Positions 54,128 to 62,997 of a DNA stretch of 64,000 nucleotides are shown here, one piece after another. The notes under the pieces are model-generated. The model made no database searches, had not been told where the DNA came from, and saw only the letters and a list, made by a program, of their open reading frames with translations. The DNA is from Caulobacter sp. 32-67-35 (lineage in GTDB: Bacteria; Pseudomonadota; Alphaproteobacteria; Caulobacterales; Caulobacteraceae), in the NCBI GenBank assembly GCA_002280875.1, contig NCEV01000002.1, positions 62,001-126,000 of the forward strand, given 5' to 3'. Position numbers and translations under genes: made by a program. Position 1 is the stretch's first letter. Each line of letters begins with the position of its first letter.

Positions 54128-55273
54128 TTAAGCGGCGGCGGCAAAAGACAGGGATTCGTAGCGCTTGAGATGGTGATCGACCGAGCCAAACTGACCCTCG
54201 ATGATCGAGGCGCGCTTGAAGTAATGGCCGATGGCCAGCTCGTCGGTCATGCCCATGCCGCCATGGATCTGAATGGCGTTCTGGCCGACGAACTTGCAGG
54301 CCCGGCCAATCTGCACCTTCATGGCCGAGATCGCCTGGGCGCGGGTGGCGTCGTTCTCATCGATCTTGATCGTCGCCATATAGGCCATCGACACCGACTG
54401 CTCGACATTGATGAACATGTCGACCATGCGGTGCTGCAGCACCTGGAAGTTGGCGATGGCGGTGCCGAACTGCTTGCGCTGCTTGGCGTAGTCGAGGGTG
54501 TTCTCGTGCAGCTTGCGCAGCACGCCGACCGCTTCGGCGCCAACGGCGGCCGTGGCCTCGTCGATCACCTTGTCCACCAGCGGCAGGCCTTCGCCCTCGC
54601 CGCCGATCAGGGCGTCGGCCGGGATCGAGACGTTTTCGAAATAGACTTCCGAGGCGCGGTTGCCGTCCACGGTGGGATAGTCGCGGGTGACGATGCCCGG
54701 CAGGCTCTTGTCGACCAGGAACACCGACACGCCGCCGGCGTCGCGCTGGGCGCCGCCAGTGCGGGCCGTGACGATCAGGTGGCTGGCGAACGGCGCGCCG
54801 ACCACGACGGCCTTATGGCCGTTGAGGATGTAGCCCGAGCCGTCCTTCTTGGCGGTGGTCTTCAGGTCGCGCCAGGTATAGCGGCCCTGAGGCTCGGCAT
54901 AGGCGAAGGCGATCGTGGTGGTTCCGCCGACAATGCCTTCGATGACCGAGGCCGCGTGGGCGTAGCCGGAATGCTTCATGAACCCGCCGCCGATCACCAC
55001 CGTGCCCAGATAGGGCTCGATGACCAGAGCTTTGCCGAACTCTTCCATGATGATCATGTTGTCGATGGCGCCGCCGCCCAGACCGCCCAGTTCTTCGCTG
55101 AACGGCGCACCCAGGATGCCCAGTTCCTCGGCGAAGGCCTTCCAGTAGTCGGCGCGCCAGCCGCTTTCGGAGGCCACGATCTTGCGACGGGTCTCGAAGT
55201 CGTACTTGTCCTGCAGGAAGCTCGCGACCGTGTCGCGGACCATTGACTGCTCTTCGGTGAAGTTGAAGTCCAT
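54128..55273 (-). CDS. acyl-CoA dehydrogenase, PimD-like small subunit
   Basis: 381 aa, flavin-dependent acyl-CoA dehydrogenase: N-terminal helical domain, FAYAEPQGRY in the middle beta domain, and C-terminal QKRKQFG-type helix (DYAKQRKQFGTAIANFQVLQHRM) with IHGGMGMTDEL. It resembles the small subunit of pimeloyl-CoA dehydrogenase, and the paired large-subunit-like gene lies just upstream. Substrate likely a medium dicarboxyl or branched acyl-CoA; inferred. Confidence 0.85.
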   Translation of the reverse strand: MDFNFTEEQSMVRDTVASFLQDKYDFETRRKIVASESGWRADYWKAFAEELGILGAPFSEELGGLGGGAIDNMIIMEEFGKALVIEPYLGTVVIGGGFMKHSGYAHAASVIEGIVGGTTTIAFAYAEPQGRYTWRDLKTTAKKDGSGYILNGHKAVVVGAPFASHLIVTARTGGAQRDAGGVSVFLVDKSLPGIVTRDYPTVDGNRASEVYFENVSIPADALIGGEGEGLPLVDKVIDEATAAVGAEAVGVLRKLHENTLDYAKQRKQFGTAIANFQVLQHRMVDMFINVEQSVSMAYMATIKIDENDATRAQAISAMKVQIGRACKFVGQNAIQIHGGMGMTDELAIGHYFKRASIIEGQFGSVDHHLKRYESLSFAAAA

Positions 55274-55353
55274 CCCAGGGTTTCCCGTCTTTTTCTTTTG
55301 TCATCCCGGTCGGCGCTTAGGAGAGCCGGGATCATCAAGGTCGTGTGCGAAAG

Positions 55354-55379
55354 CCCCGGACCGCCGCAGCGGTCCGGGG
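55354..55379. terminator. hairpin between the two acyl-CoA dehydrogenase genes
   Basis: CCCCGGACCGC (55354-55364) pairs with GCGGTCCGGGG (55369-55379), loop CGCA. It lies in the 124-bp gap and may partly terminate or protect the upstream transcript, tuning subunit ratio. Confidence 0.5.
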
Positions 55380-55397
55380 AAAACCGTCATTGTGGCG

Positions 55398-56612
55398 CTA
55401 GAGCCCCAGAACCATCTTGGCGATGATATTGCGCTGGATCTCGTTGGAGCCGCCATAGATCGACGTCTTGCGGACGTTGAAATAGGTGGGCGCCGCGCGA
55501 TGGCTGAAGTCCGGGCCGATCGGATGGGCGTTGTCGCCATCGTTCGGGAAGCCCCGGAAATAGGGCGCGCCGTAGTGGCCCGCGGCTTCCAGAACCAGTT
55601 CGGTGATCCGCTGCTGGATCTCGGTGCCCTTGATCTTCAGGACGCTGGATTCCGGGCCCGGTCCCTTGCCGGAGGCCTCGCCCGCCAGGGTCCGCAGTTC
55701 GGTGAACTCCAGAGCGGTCAGATCGATCTCGAGTTCGGCAACCTTGCGCTTGAAGACCGGATCGGCCAGCAGGCTTTCGCCGTCATCGGACAGCTCGGCG
55801 GCCGCAATGCTGCGGATCCGTTCGATGCCACGCTTGGAGCGCGCAACGCCGGCAATGCCCGAACGCTCGTGGGCCAGCAGGAACTTGGCGCAGGTCCAGC
55901 CCTTGTTCTCGTCGAAGATGCGGTTTTCGACCGGCACCTTGACGTTCTCGAGCCAGACCTCGTTGACCTCGTGCTCGCCGCCGAGCGTGATGAGCGGGCG
56001 CACGGTGACGCCGGGCGACTTCATGTCGATCAGCAGGAACGAGATGCCTTCCTGGATCTTGGCGGTCGGGTCGGTGCGGACCAGGCAGAAGATCCAGTCG
56101 GCGTGCTGGGCCAGGGTGGTCCAGGTCTTCTGGCCGTTGACCAGGTAATATTCCTTGCCGTCGTCGCCGGTGAAGCGCTCGGCCTTGGTCTTCAGGCTGG
56201 CCAGGTCGGAACCCGCGCCCGGCTCGGAATAGCCCTGGCACCACCAGATGTCGCCCGACAGGGTCTGCGGCAGGAACCGCTCCTTCTGTTCGGGCGTGGC
56301 GAAGGTGTAGATCACCGGGCCGACCATGTTGATGCCAAAGGGCAGGATCGGCACGCAGTCGGCGCGGGCGGTCTCTTCCGACCAGATGTAGCGTTGAACC
56401 GACGTCCAGCCCGGACCGCCGAACTTTTCAGGCCAGGCCGGCGCGACCCAGCCCTTTTTGGCGAGGACCCGATGCCATGACAGGAAGTCCTCCTTGGCCA
56501 TTTCCTCACCCTCTTCCTGCTTTTCACGCAGGCCAGCAGGGTAATTCTCGGCGATGAAGGCGCGGACTTCGTCGCGGAAAGCGACGTCTTCTGGCGAAAA
56601 GTCGAGATTCAT
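55398..56612 (-). CDS. acyl-CoA dehydrogenase, PimC-like large subunit
   Basis: 404 aa: opening MNLDFSPEDVAFRDEVRAFI, FAD region WCQGYSEPGAGSDLASL, TWTTLAQHADWIF, and C-terminal RKTSIYGGSNEIQRNIIAKMVLGL. Matches the large subunit of pimeloyl-CoA-type dehydrogenases, which pair with a small subunit as at 54128. SD GGGAG. A palindrome (56697) upstream may be its operator. Confidence 0.85.
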   Translation of the reverse strand: MNLDFSPEDVAFRDEVRAFIAENYPAGLREKQEEGEEMAKEDFLSWHRVLAKKGWVAPAWPEKFGGPGWTSVQRYIWSEETARADCVPILPFGINMVGPVIYTFATPEQKERFLPQTLSGDIWWCQGYSEPGAGSDLASLKTKAERFTGDDGKEYYLVNGQKTWTTLAQHADWIFCLVRTDPTAKIQEGISFLLIDMKSPGVTVRPLITLGGEHEVNEVWLENVKVPVENRIFDENKGWTCAKFLLAHERSGIAGVARSKRGIERIRSIAAAELSDDGESLLADPVFKRKVAELEIDLTALEFTELRTLAGEASGKGPGPESSVLKIKGTEIQQRITELVLEAAGHYGAPYFRGFPNDGDNAHPIGPDFSHRAAPTYFNVRKTSIYGGSNEIQRNIIAKMVLGL

Positions 56613-56696
56613 GGCGGGCTCCCGGTTTCGGCCTCTTTGATGAGGGGCCGATTGATCTGGGCGCTACGATAGATGTCGAACGGACGTTTGGAAAGA

Positions 56697-56710
56697 TGAC
56701 GTTAGCGTCA
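56697..56710. promoter_or_regulatory. palindromic operator candidate, acyl-CoA dehydrogenase promoter
   Basis: TGACG-TTAG-CGTCA, about 85 bases upstream of the large-subunit start. The form is close to sites used by TetR- and MerR-type regulators of acyl-CoA catabolism. No regulator gene is adjacent. Confidence 0.4.
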
Positions 56711-56745
56711 ACGGAAGCGAATATGATCCTCGTTCAGTTAGCGCC

Positions 56746-57627
56746 CTAGCGAACCTCGCAAGCCAGCTTCACCAAGGCCAGAGCGCTGGCCCCGCCCACG
56801 CCCTCCTCCTCGCCGATATCAAGCGTCAGCAGCGGCCGTTTGCCGATGGCCGCCAGCAATCGGCCGTGGCCCTTGGCCGTTCCCACATGGGCGGCGAGAC
56901 AGTGGTCCAGCAGGGCCGCATCGATCTGATAAAGGACGGCGGCGGCGGCGCAGGCGGCGTAGCCGTCCAGCAGAACCGGGATCTTCTGGACCCGCGCCGC
57001 GAGGATGGCGCCGGCCACGGCGGCTGTCTCGCGTCCGCCCAGTTGGCGCAGCACCTGAAGGGGATCATCCAGCCCCCCCTCCTCTCGGGTCCGCTCAACG
57101 GCGGCGACCACCAGATCCGGCGCATCGGTCCAGTCGCTGGCCTCGCCACCGAAAAGGGCGAGCGCGATCGACGAGGCGATCATGTCGGTCTCGGCGGCGA
57201 TAACGCCCGGAACCAGCAGGTCGGGCTGCTTGGCCAGGGCCTCCATGCCAAAGGCCATGGTGGCGGCGCATTCCTTTTCGCTCATCGCGGCCTTGTCGAC
57301 AGCGTTGGGCGTTGGCCGATCCACGGCCAGATCAAAGGCCTCCAGGCCCGCGCCCTGAACGCCGGCCAGGCGGCACACCGTCGCGCCGCCGGAAGCGACA
57401 GCCTCCAGACGGTCGCGCGCATAGCCGCGCGGACCCACGCCCTGACGCGCCCCGGCATACAGCGCCACCACCGGCCGGTTCACGGCGGGCGGCGTCTTGC
57501 CGGTCCAGGCGGTGAGCCAGGACGAGATGTCCGCCAGTCGGTCGGACTGACCCAAGGCGGGCGCGGCGTTGGCGGCCGGAGGGCTGTAGGCCAGGGCGCG
57601 GATATCGTCGAACGGTGAAGCGGTCAT
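56746..57627 (-). CDS. CobT-like phosphoribosyltransferase, short form
   Basis: 293 aa against about 340 for typical CobT. Recognisable blocks are VVALYAGARQGVGPRGY, GVIAAETDMIASSIALALFGG, LRQLGGRETAAVAGAILAARVQKIPVLLDGYAACAAA and the ending GEEEGVGGASALALVKLA, which holds the probable catalytic Glu. Activates the lower ligand of cobalamin (nicotinate mononucleotide:dimethylbenzimidazole transfer). The missing part seems to be N-terminal. Confidence 0.75.
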   Translation of the reverse strand: MTASPFDDIRALAYSPPAANAAPALGQSDRLADISSWLTAWTGKTPPAVNRPVVALYAGARQGVGPRGYARDRLEAVASGGATVCRLAGVQGAGLEAFDLAVDRPTPNAVDKAAMSEKECAATMAFGMEALAKQPDLLVPGVIAAETDMIASSIALALFGGEASDWTDAPDLVVAAVERTREEGGLDDPLQVLRQLGGRETAAVAGAILAARVQKIPVLLDGYAACAAAAVLYQIDAALLDHCLAAHVGTAKGHGRLLAAIGKRPLLTLDIGEEEGVGGASALALVKLACEVR

Positions 57628-57675
57628 AGGGCGGGCTTTGGCGCCCGCGTCCGGTCTTGTAAAGTCGGTTGGCGC

Positions 57676-58002
57676 CTAACGGGCCAGCAAGGCCTGGCAG
57701 GCGCCATCGCGCTCGGCGATCAGGTCAGCCTTGGCGGCGTCGTCAGCCCGCCGCGCCTGGCCACTCGCGGCGGATGCGGCGCCCGAAGCCTTCTCGACAA
57801 TATAGTCGGCGCGCCCCTGGCGTTGCGTCTTGATCAAGGCGCTGAACGCGGCGGCGTCCCCGGCGCCGAGGCTGGAGGCCTTGGCCAGGGCCTGGCAACG
57901 CGAGGCCTGAACGAACTGGCTATCGGTCAGCCGAGGCGCGGCCAGCGCGGGCGTTGCAACGGCCAGGGTCAAGGCGAGACAGGCAAAACGGGTCGTGATC
58001 AT
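57676..58002 (-). CDS. small exported protein, paralogue of the 58299 gene
   Basis: 108 aa from ATG 58002 (SD GGAG). Signal peptide to ATPALAA (residue 22), then LTDSQFVQASRCQALAKASSLG, a helical Ala-rich middle and AERDGACQALLAR. Two cysteines. Same design as the protein at 58299. Unknown function; periplasmic by signal. Confidence 0.7.
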   Translation of the reverse strand: MITTRFACLALTLAVATPALAAPRLTDSQFVQASRCQALAKASSLGAGDAAAFSALIKTQRQGRADYIVEKASGAASAASGQARRADDAAKADLIAERDGACQALLAR

Positions 58003-58079
58003 GGATCGCTCCAAAGTAAAATGATGAGTCCGAAGGCCGGCGACGTTGCTTCGCGAGCGTGAAGCGGAGACAATTGGAT

Positions 58080-58295
58080 ATGAACTCGACCGCCGCCCCG
58101 CCCCGCCCCATCGCCACGCCGTGCGTGAAGGTCTGCGCCGTGGACGGCGCAAGCGGTTACTGCCTGGGCTGTCGTCGCACGCTGGCGGAAATCGCCGGCT
58201 GGGGCCGCCTGAGCGATCAGGATAGGGCCGACATCATGGCCGCTCTGCCCGATCGCCCCGACCCCGTGGCCAGCCTGATGGCGAGCCAGGGTTAG
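58080..58295 (+). CDS. DUF1289 protein
   Basis: 71 aa from ATG 58080 (SD GGAGA). Cys-rich CVKVCAVDGASGYCLGCRRTLAEIAGWGRLSD is the DUF1289 signature, probably a small zinc or Fe-S site. Divergent from the gene at 57676; its stop lies three bases from the stop of the convergent paralogue at 58299. Confidence 0.85.
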   Translation: MNSTAAPPRPIATPCVKVCAVDGASGYCLGCRRTLAEIAGWGRLSDQDRADIMAALPDRPDPVASLMASQG

Positions 58296-58298
58296 AGC

Positions 58299-58628
58299 TT
58301 ACTGACCGCCCTGCATCCAGGTGGCGCAGGCCTCCTGCCGCTCAGCCAGCAGCTTCTCCTTCTTGGCGCCGTCCGCTTTGTCGCCCTGCGCCTGAGCGGC
58401 GTTGATCTTGTTATTGGCCGAGGCCTTGACGGCCAGGGTGCGGGTCTGCCCCTCGGTCCGCAGGAGCTGGTCGATCGCGGCGGTGTCCAGCCGGCCCAGC
58501 CCTTCCGATGACGCGAGGCCGCGACAGCGCGCCGCCTGCAGGAACTGGTTGTCGGATACCTTCGGTGCGGCCTGAGCGACGCCCGTCAGCGCCGAAGCAA
58601 TGACGGCGGCGATGATGATCGTTTTCAT
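58299..58628 (-). CDS. small exported protein, paralogue of the 57676 gene
   Basis: 109 aa from ATG 58628. Signal peptide to GVAQAA (residue 21), then KVSDNQFLQAARCRGLASSEGLG, a Lys/Ala-rich helix and AERQEACATWMQGG. The cysteine positions and layout match the 57676 protein. Unknown function. The region upstream (58629-58893) is unusually AT-rich with no gene. Confidence 0.7.
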   Translation of the reverse strand: MKTIIIAAVIASALTGVAQAAPKVSDNQFLQAARCRGLASSEGLGRLDTAAIDQLLRTEGQTRTLAVKASANNKINAAQAQGDKADGAKKEKLLAERQEACATWMQGGQ

Positions 58629-58893
58629 TGTGCGTTCCCTCGATAAGCAACTCTTTGCCCGGCGCAGAGATACTTCCAATGCAAACATAGCTGAAGTTAA
58701 TTCGAGGAAATGTATTTCATTACACAAGTTTAATCACAATATTTATCGGAAAACGACAAACAGCCTTACCGCATCATTAACTATACGCAATAATTCGACG
58801 CTTGATTCATCGGTTGCAAACGCCTGACGCCTTAAGGTCTGCTCCAACGGCCGAAGAAAACGGTCACAAAGCCTTCAAGGCGGGGTGTGTTCG

Positions 58894-59643
58894 ATGTTGA
58901 AGTTCGCGGCGATCGCGATGGTGGGAGCGCTCTCGGCTGTAGGAGCAGCCAAGGCCGTGGTGTCCCTGGATGACCTGCGCCATCCGGAGCTGCGCGCGCC
59001 GACGGCCGCCAGCGCCACGCTGGGCAGCGCCGACGGCGCAGCCCAGCTGACCAAGGGCGCCGATGGACATTTCTGGGCCGAAGCCGCCGTCGACGGCAAG
59101 GCCGTGCGCTTTCTGGTCGACACCGGCGCCACTGCCGTCTCGCTGAGCCTGGCCGACGCCCAGCGCCTGGGCATCGACACTGACAAGCTGACCTATGACT
59201 ACACCGTCATCACCGCCGACGGCCGCACCCGCGCCGCCTCGGTAAAGCTGGCCAGCGTCGCCATCGCCGGCGCCCGCGTGCGAGACGTCGACGCCCTGGT
59301 CATCGAGAAGGGTCTCGAAACCTCGCTGCTGGGCATGAGCTATCTGGGCCGCCTGTCGCGCTTCGAGGCCACGCCCCGCGCGCTGATCCTGCATCCTATC
59401 GGAAAATGCTCTAGGCCGAAGCGCTCTCGGCGAACCGGGCTTCCCGCGCCTCCAGGGCCTGACGCACCGCGTCCAGAGCCCGATCTACCACCTCGATCCC
59501 GGCTCCCGCCGGCACGCCCTCGACGGTCAGGATCCGCCGCCACGCCCGCGCGCCTGGCAGACCATGAAACAGACCCAGCATGTGCCGGCTCATGGCCGCC
59601 AGGTGCACGCCCGCCGCCAGCTTCTCGGCGATGTAGGGCTTGA
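58894..59643 (+). CDS. retropepsin-like aspartic protease (TIGR02281) with long tail
   Basis: 249 aa from ATG 58894; GTG 58885 is an alternative. Signal or anchor at residues 1-22. Protease core with catalytic Asp76 in FLVDTGAT, then SLADAQRLGID and the closing LLGMSYLGRLSRFE. Family members stop soon after that point. Here the frame runs on for about 80 basic, Pro/Arg-rich residues that are antisense to dusA (from 59411). A one-base change near 59410 (CTCTAGG) would end it in the usual place, so the tail may be an error or a recent loss of the stop. Confidence 0.75.
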   Translation: MLKFAAIAMVGALSAVGAAKAVVSLDDLRHPELRAPTAASATLGSADGAAQLTKGADGHFWAEAAVDGKAVRFLVDTGATAVSLSLADAQRLGIDTDKLTYDYTVITADGRTRAASVKLASVAIAGARVRDVDALVIEKGLETSLLGMSYLGRLSRFEATPRALILHPIGKCSRPKRSRRTGLPAPPGPDAPRPEPDLPPRSRLPPARPRRSGSAATPARLADHETDPACAGSWPPGARPPPASRRCRA

Positions 59644-60430
59644 AGCGCTCGACGGCGTCGAATTCCGAAACATCGGCGACATCCTCGCCGAACACCCGCC
59701 GGTCGACTGCGCCCAGCAATCCGGGTTCATGGTAGGCCGAGCGGCCCAGCATCACGCCGTCCACATGCTGAAGATGGGCCGAGACCGCGTCGAGGTCGGT
59801 TATGCCGCCATTGATCACGACCGTCAGGTTCGGGCGCTCGCGCTTCAGCCGGTAGACCAGCTCATAGTCCAGCGGCGGGATGTCCCGGTTCTCCTTGGGC
59901 GACAGGCCTTTCAGCCAGGCCTTGCGGGCATGGACCACGAAGCTTTCGATCCCCGCCGCGGCGCTGGCGTCGACCAGGGCAAACAGGCTGTGCTCGGGAT
60001 CCTGATCATCGACGCCAATGCGGCACTTCACCGTGGCTGGAACGGAAACCGCGTCCTTGATCGCCGCCATGCACTCGGCAACCAACTGCGGCTCGCGCAT
60101 CAGACAGGCCCCGAACCGGCCGCTTTGGACGCGGTCTGACGGGCAGCCGACGTTCAGATTGATCTCGTCATAGCCAAAGTCTTCGCCGATCCGCGCGGCT
60201 AGCGCCAGTTCGGCCGGATCGGAACCGCCCAGTTGCAGCGCCACAGGATGTTGTCCGACATCGAAGCCCAGCAGTTTCTCGCGGTCGCCATGCACGACGG
60301 CGCCGCTGGTCACCATCTCGGAGTAAAGCAAGGCGCGGTGCGAGAGCGTGCGGTGCAAGGACCGGCAATGCCGGTCGCTCCAGTCCATCATCGGCGCAAT
60401 ACTGAATCTATGTGATTGATATTTCTGCAT
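59411..60430 (-). CDS. dusA: tRNA-dihydrouridine synthase DusA
   Basis: 339 aa from ATG 60430 (QKYQSHRFSIAPMMDWSDRHCR). FMN-dependent TIM barrel; active-site Cys96 in NVGCPSDRVQ; VKCRIGVDD; VVHARKAWLKGLSP; INGGI. Reduces U20/U20a in tRNA D-loops. Its 5' end is a known target of a family of integrases and an integrase gene lies 113 bp upstream, so the first codons may have been supplied by the island. The coding sequence appears intact. Confidence 0.95.
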   Translation of the reverse strand: MQKYQSHRFSIAPMMDWSDRHCRSLHRTLSHRALLYSEMVTSGAVVHGDREKLLGFDVGQHPVALQLGGSDPAELALAARIGEDFGYDEINLNVGCPSDRVQSGRFGACLMREPQLVAECMAAIKDAVSVPATVKCRIGVDDQDPEHSLFALVDASAAAGIESFVVHARKAWLKGLSPKENRDIPPLDYELVYRLKRERPNLTVVINGGITDLDAVSAHLQHVDGVMLGRSAYHEPGLLGAVDRRVFGEDVADVSEFDAVERFKPYIAEKLAAGVHLAAMSRHMLGLFHGLPGARAWRRILTVEGVPAGAGIEVVDRALDAVRQALEAREARFAESASA

Positions 60431-60464
60431 TTTTCTTGTAGATTCAAAACGTTGTTCGCTCGGC

Positions 60465-60538
60465 GTGTACACTAAAATACGACGCTTTACGCCGTGTTTC
60501 GCTACGTTTCGCCGGCTGTCTGTACACAGGGAGTACAC
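60465..60538. promoter_or_regulatory. GTACAC repeats between dusA and the integrase
   Basis: GTGTACAC (palindrome, 60465-60472), TGTACAC (60521-60527) and GTACAC (60533-60538) flank the integrase start. They may be arm-type integrase sites or an operator for the integrase promoter. AT-rich DNA (60412-60445) adjoins the dusA start. Confidence 0.45.
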
Positions 60539-60543
60539 GAAAA

Positions 60544-61605
60544 TTGGCCACGTTCGTGAAGCTCCCCTCCGGGTCTTGGCGCGCTGTGGTGCGGCGCAAG
60601 CGGCGGTATATAAGCGAGACCTTCCTCCTGCGCGAGGACGCGCGGCGATGGGCCACGGAAGCCGAACGTGAGATCGATCGCGGTCAGGCCCCCAAGCGCT
60701 CCCATGTCGCCGGTCGCAAAACCTTTGGTTCGCTGATCGATCTGCACATCGCCGACATGAAGGAGGTCGGTCACCCGCTACGCCGCACCAAACTGGCCAT
60801 GCTGGAGATGCTCCGCGGCGAGCTTGGCCCCATGAGGTTCACCGATCTGGACCGCGCCGCCGTGATCGCCTTTGGCCGTCGCCGCGCCAAGGCCGGGGCC
60901 GGCCCGGTGACCGTCGGCATGTATGTTGGCGCGATCAAGCTGGTCATGGCCCACGCCGCCGCGGTCCACGAGATCCCGGTCAATATCGAACCGATCGATC
61001 TGGCGCGCCACGCCCTCAAGCACCTTGGTCTGATCGGCAAGAGCAAGGAGCGAGACCGGCGCCCGACGGAGGAAGAGCTCGAAAAGCTCTTTGCCTTCTT
61101 CGATGGCAAGGAGCGCCGCCTGATCCCGTTCACGCGCATCATCAAGTTCGCGATCGCCACCGCCATGCGCCAAGACGAGATCTGCCAGGTAACCTGGGGG
61201 GATCTGAACGTCCGCTCCAAGATGCTGCTGATCCGCGACCGCAAGGACCCTCGGCAAAAGCAGGGCAACGATCAACGCATCCCGCTATTGTCGGTCTCGG
61301 GCTACGATCCGATGGATCTGATCGAAGAGCAGCGCGCGATCCGCGCCAACGACGACAGTCGGATCTTCCCCTATTGCGGCAAGTCGGTGAGTGCGGCTTT
61401 CACACGCGCCTGCACGGCGTTGAAGATCGAAGACCTCCACTTCCATGACACCCGGCACGAAGGCACCAGCCGCCTGTTCGAGGCCGGCTTCTCGATCGAA
61501 CAGGTCGCGCTCGTCACCGGCCACAAGGATTGGAAGATGCTGCGCCGCTACACGCATCTGCGGCCGGAAGCCCTGCATGACATCGCCGCTCGCCGGGTAG
61601 CTTAG
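60544..61605 (+). CDS. tyrosine-type site-specific integrase
   Basis: 353 aa from TTG 60544 (SD GGGAG). N-terminal DNA-binding part (KLPSGSWRAVVRRKRRYISETF) and core-binding domain (to about 165), then the catalytic domain: Arg in TAMRQDEICQVTW, FHDTRHEGTSRL, GHKDWKMLRRYTHL with the nucleophile Tyr. Directs integration at dusA by position. No excisionase is seen nearby. Confidence 0.9.
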   Translation: MATFVKLPSGSWRAVVRRKRRYISETFLLREDARRWATEAEREIDRGQAPKRSHVAGRKTFGSLIDLHIADMKEVGHPLRRTKLAMLEMLRGELGPMRFTDLDRAAVIAFGRRRAKAGAGPVTVGMYVGAIKLVMAHAAAVHEIPVNIEPIDLARHALKHLGLIGKSKERDRRPTEEELEKLFAFFDGKERRLIPFTRIIKFAIATAMRQDEICQVTWGDLNVRSKMLLIRDRKDPRQKQGNDQRIPLLSVSGYDPMDLIEEQRAIRANDDSRIFPYCGKSVSAAFTRACTALKIEDLHFHDTRHEGTSRLFEAGFSIEQVALVTGHKDWKMLRRYTHLRPEALHDIAARRVA

Positions 61606-61689
61606 CCCGCCACAGGCGAGATTGCTGGCGCGTCGCTGGGGCATGGAATGGAGGCTTGATCGTAATCAGCAGGCCTCTGGTCAGTGACC

Positions 61690-62997
61690 CTAGACATCGC
61701 CGTAAGTGACGCCGGTGTTTTCGGCGAGGGGCTCGTCATCGGCCGCTCCGCCCTCCCGACCGACATTGGCCAGGACCAGGCCGGCGCGTTCGCGAATGGC
61801 CTCCACGAACGTCTGCAGCATCGGGCCGCCCCCCGCCGGCATGGCCGCGACCTCCTCAGCAGCTGCGGCCGCCTCGGCGACAACGCGTCCGGCAAGCAAG
61901 ACGACACGCCGCAAAGTCGCGGGACGGGAGAGCCCGCAATCTTCGGCCATGCGTCGCCAGTGGCGGCCAAGGATGTGTCGGCCGCGCCGCTGCCCGCCGA
62001 CATCTTGGGCGTGGTTTTGCGTGATGTTGGGCCAAACCAAGCCCGACATCAGGTCGTAGAGCGGCGCCAGTTGGGGCCGTCGTGACGGCAGGAGGACCGA
62101 ATAGTTCTTGGCGTGAGAATCGACGTTACCGATGGCGATGTTGAAGATCGCCGCGTCCAGCAGTCCGGTGATCTCTCGCGCGGTCATGTGGGTTCGCACG
62201 AGCGCGAACATGTCGGACAGCGATGGCCCTCGGACACCAGATTGGTTGTGCTCGTACTTGGCCACGGGCGGACGGCCGAGCGCTTGGCAAAAATCCTCCT
62301 GATGAAGCCTGCGGATCAGGCCTCCATCCAGGATGCGATCATAGCGTTCGACCAGGAGATAACTCCTGGCTCCGGCCAGACCCGTGGTGACCGGCGCGAC
62401 CGAAAGTCCGCAGCGTCGGGCCAGGACCATGCACAGCGCTTCGTTTTGCACGCTTCCCGGAAGGCGGGAATTGTCCGGCTTGAGAATCCGCGTCGAGGCC
62501 GCGCCATTGACGGGAACGGCGACTTGGTCGCCGACGAGGGCGACCGGCAGCTTCTCCTGCGCGCCGGCGAGGCTCATGGAGACGCCGTCTTCCCCCACTA
62601 GGAAAGGCTTGGCCGGAAGTTCCTCCAAAATGCGCTCGAGATCGGCAGGGGATCCAATCTGACGATAGCCCGGCGTGTCGCCGGGGCGCGGAGCGCCGAT
62701 GGTCAATGCGCCGGCTAGATCGCGCCCGGTTTCCGCGATCAGACCCAGAATGTCGTCGCGCGAGACACCCAAGGCGCGCGTCATCGCGCGCAGGGGCTCG
62801 CCCTCGGGCAACAGGTTCATGAGCCAAGGCGTCGCCACCTCCGCCCCCCAGACCTCTCGATCCAAGGGCATGGTGAGGGAAGCGGGAAATGCGTCGGCGG
62901 CTTCACGCCAGGCCGGATCGTATTGGAAGCGCGGCCCATCGGCGTCGGCGTCAATGACAGCCACGGCGATGGCGTCGCTGAAGACGGGAAGAACCAT
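61690..62997 (-). CDS. hipA: HipA-family serine/threonine kinase toxin
   Basis: 435 aa. LAGAQEKLPV loop, TRILKPDNSRLPG, IGNVDSHAKNYSVL catalytic loop and LAPLYDLMSG metal-binding Asp, all in the expected order. HipA toxins phosphorylate aminoacyl-tRNA synthetases and induce dormancy; the target here is unknown. Its ATG shares a base with the hipB stop (TGATG), so the pair is translated together. Confidence 0.9.
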   Translation of the reverse strand: MVLPVFSDAIAVAVIDADADGPRFQYDPAWREAADAFPASLTMPLDREVWGAEVATPWLMNLLPEGEPLRAMTRALGVSRDDILGLIAETGRDLAGALTIGAPRPGDTPGYRQIGSPADLERILEELPAKPFLVGEDGVSMSLAGAQEKLPVALVGDQVAVPVNGAASTRILKPDNSRLPGSVQNEALCMVLARRCGLSVAPVTTGLAGARSYLLVERYDRILDGGLIRRLHQEDFCQALGRPPVAKYEHNQSGVRGPSLSDMFALVRTHMTAREITGLLDAAIFNIAIGNVDSHAKNYSVLLPSRRPQLAPLYDLMSGLVWPNITQNHAQDVGGQRRGRHILGRHWRRMAEDCGLSRPATLRRVVLLAGRVVAEAAAAAEEVAAMPAGGGPMLQTFVEAIRERAGLVLANVGREGGAADDEPLAENTGVTYGDV

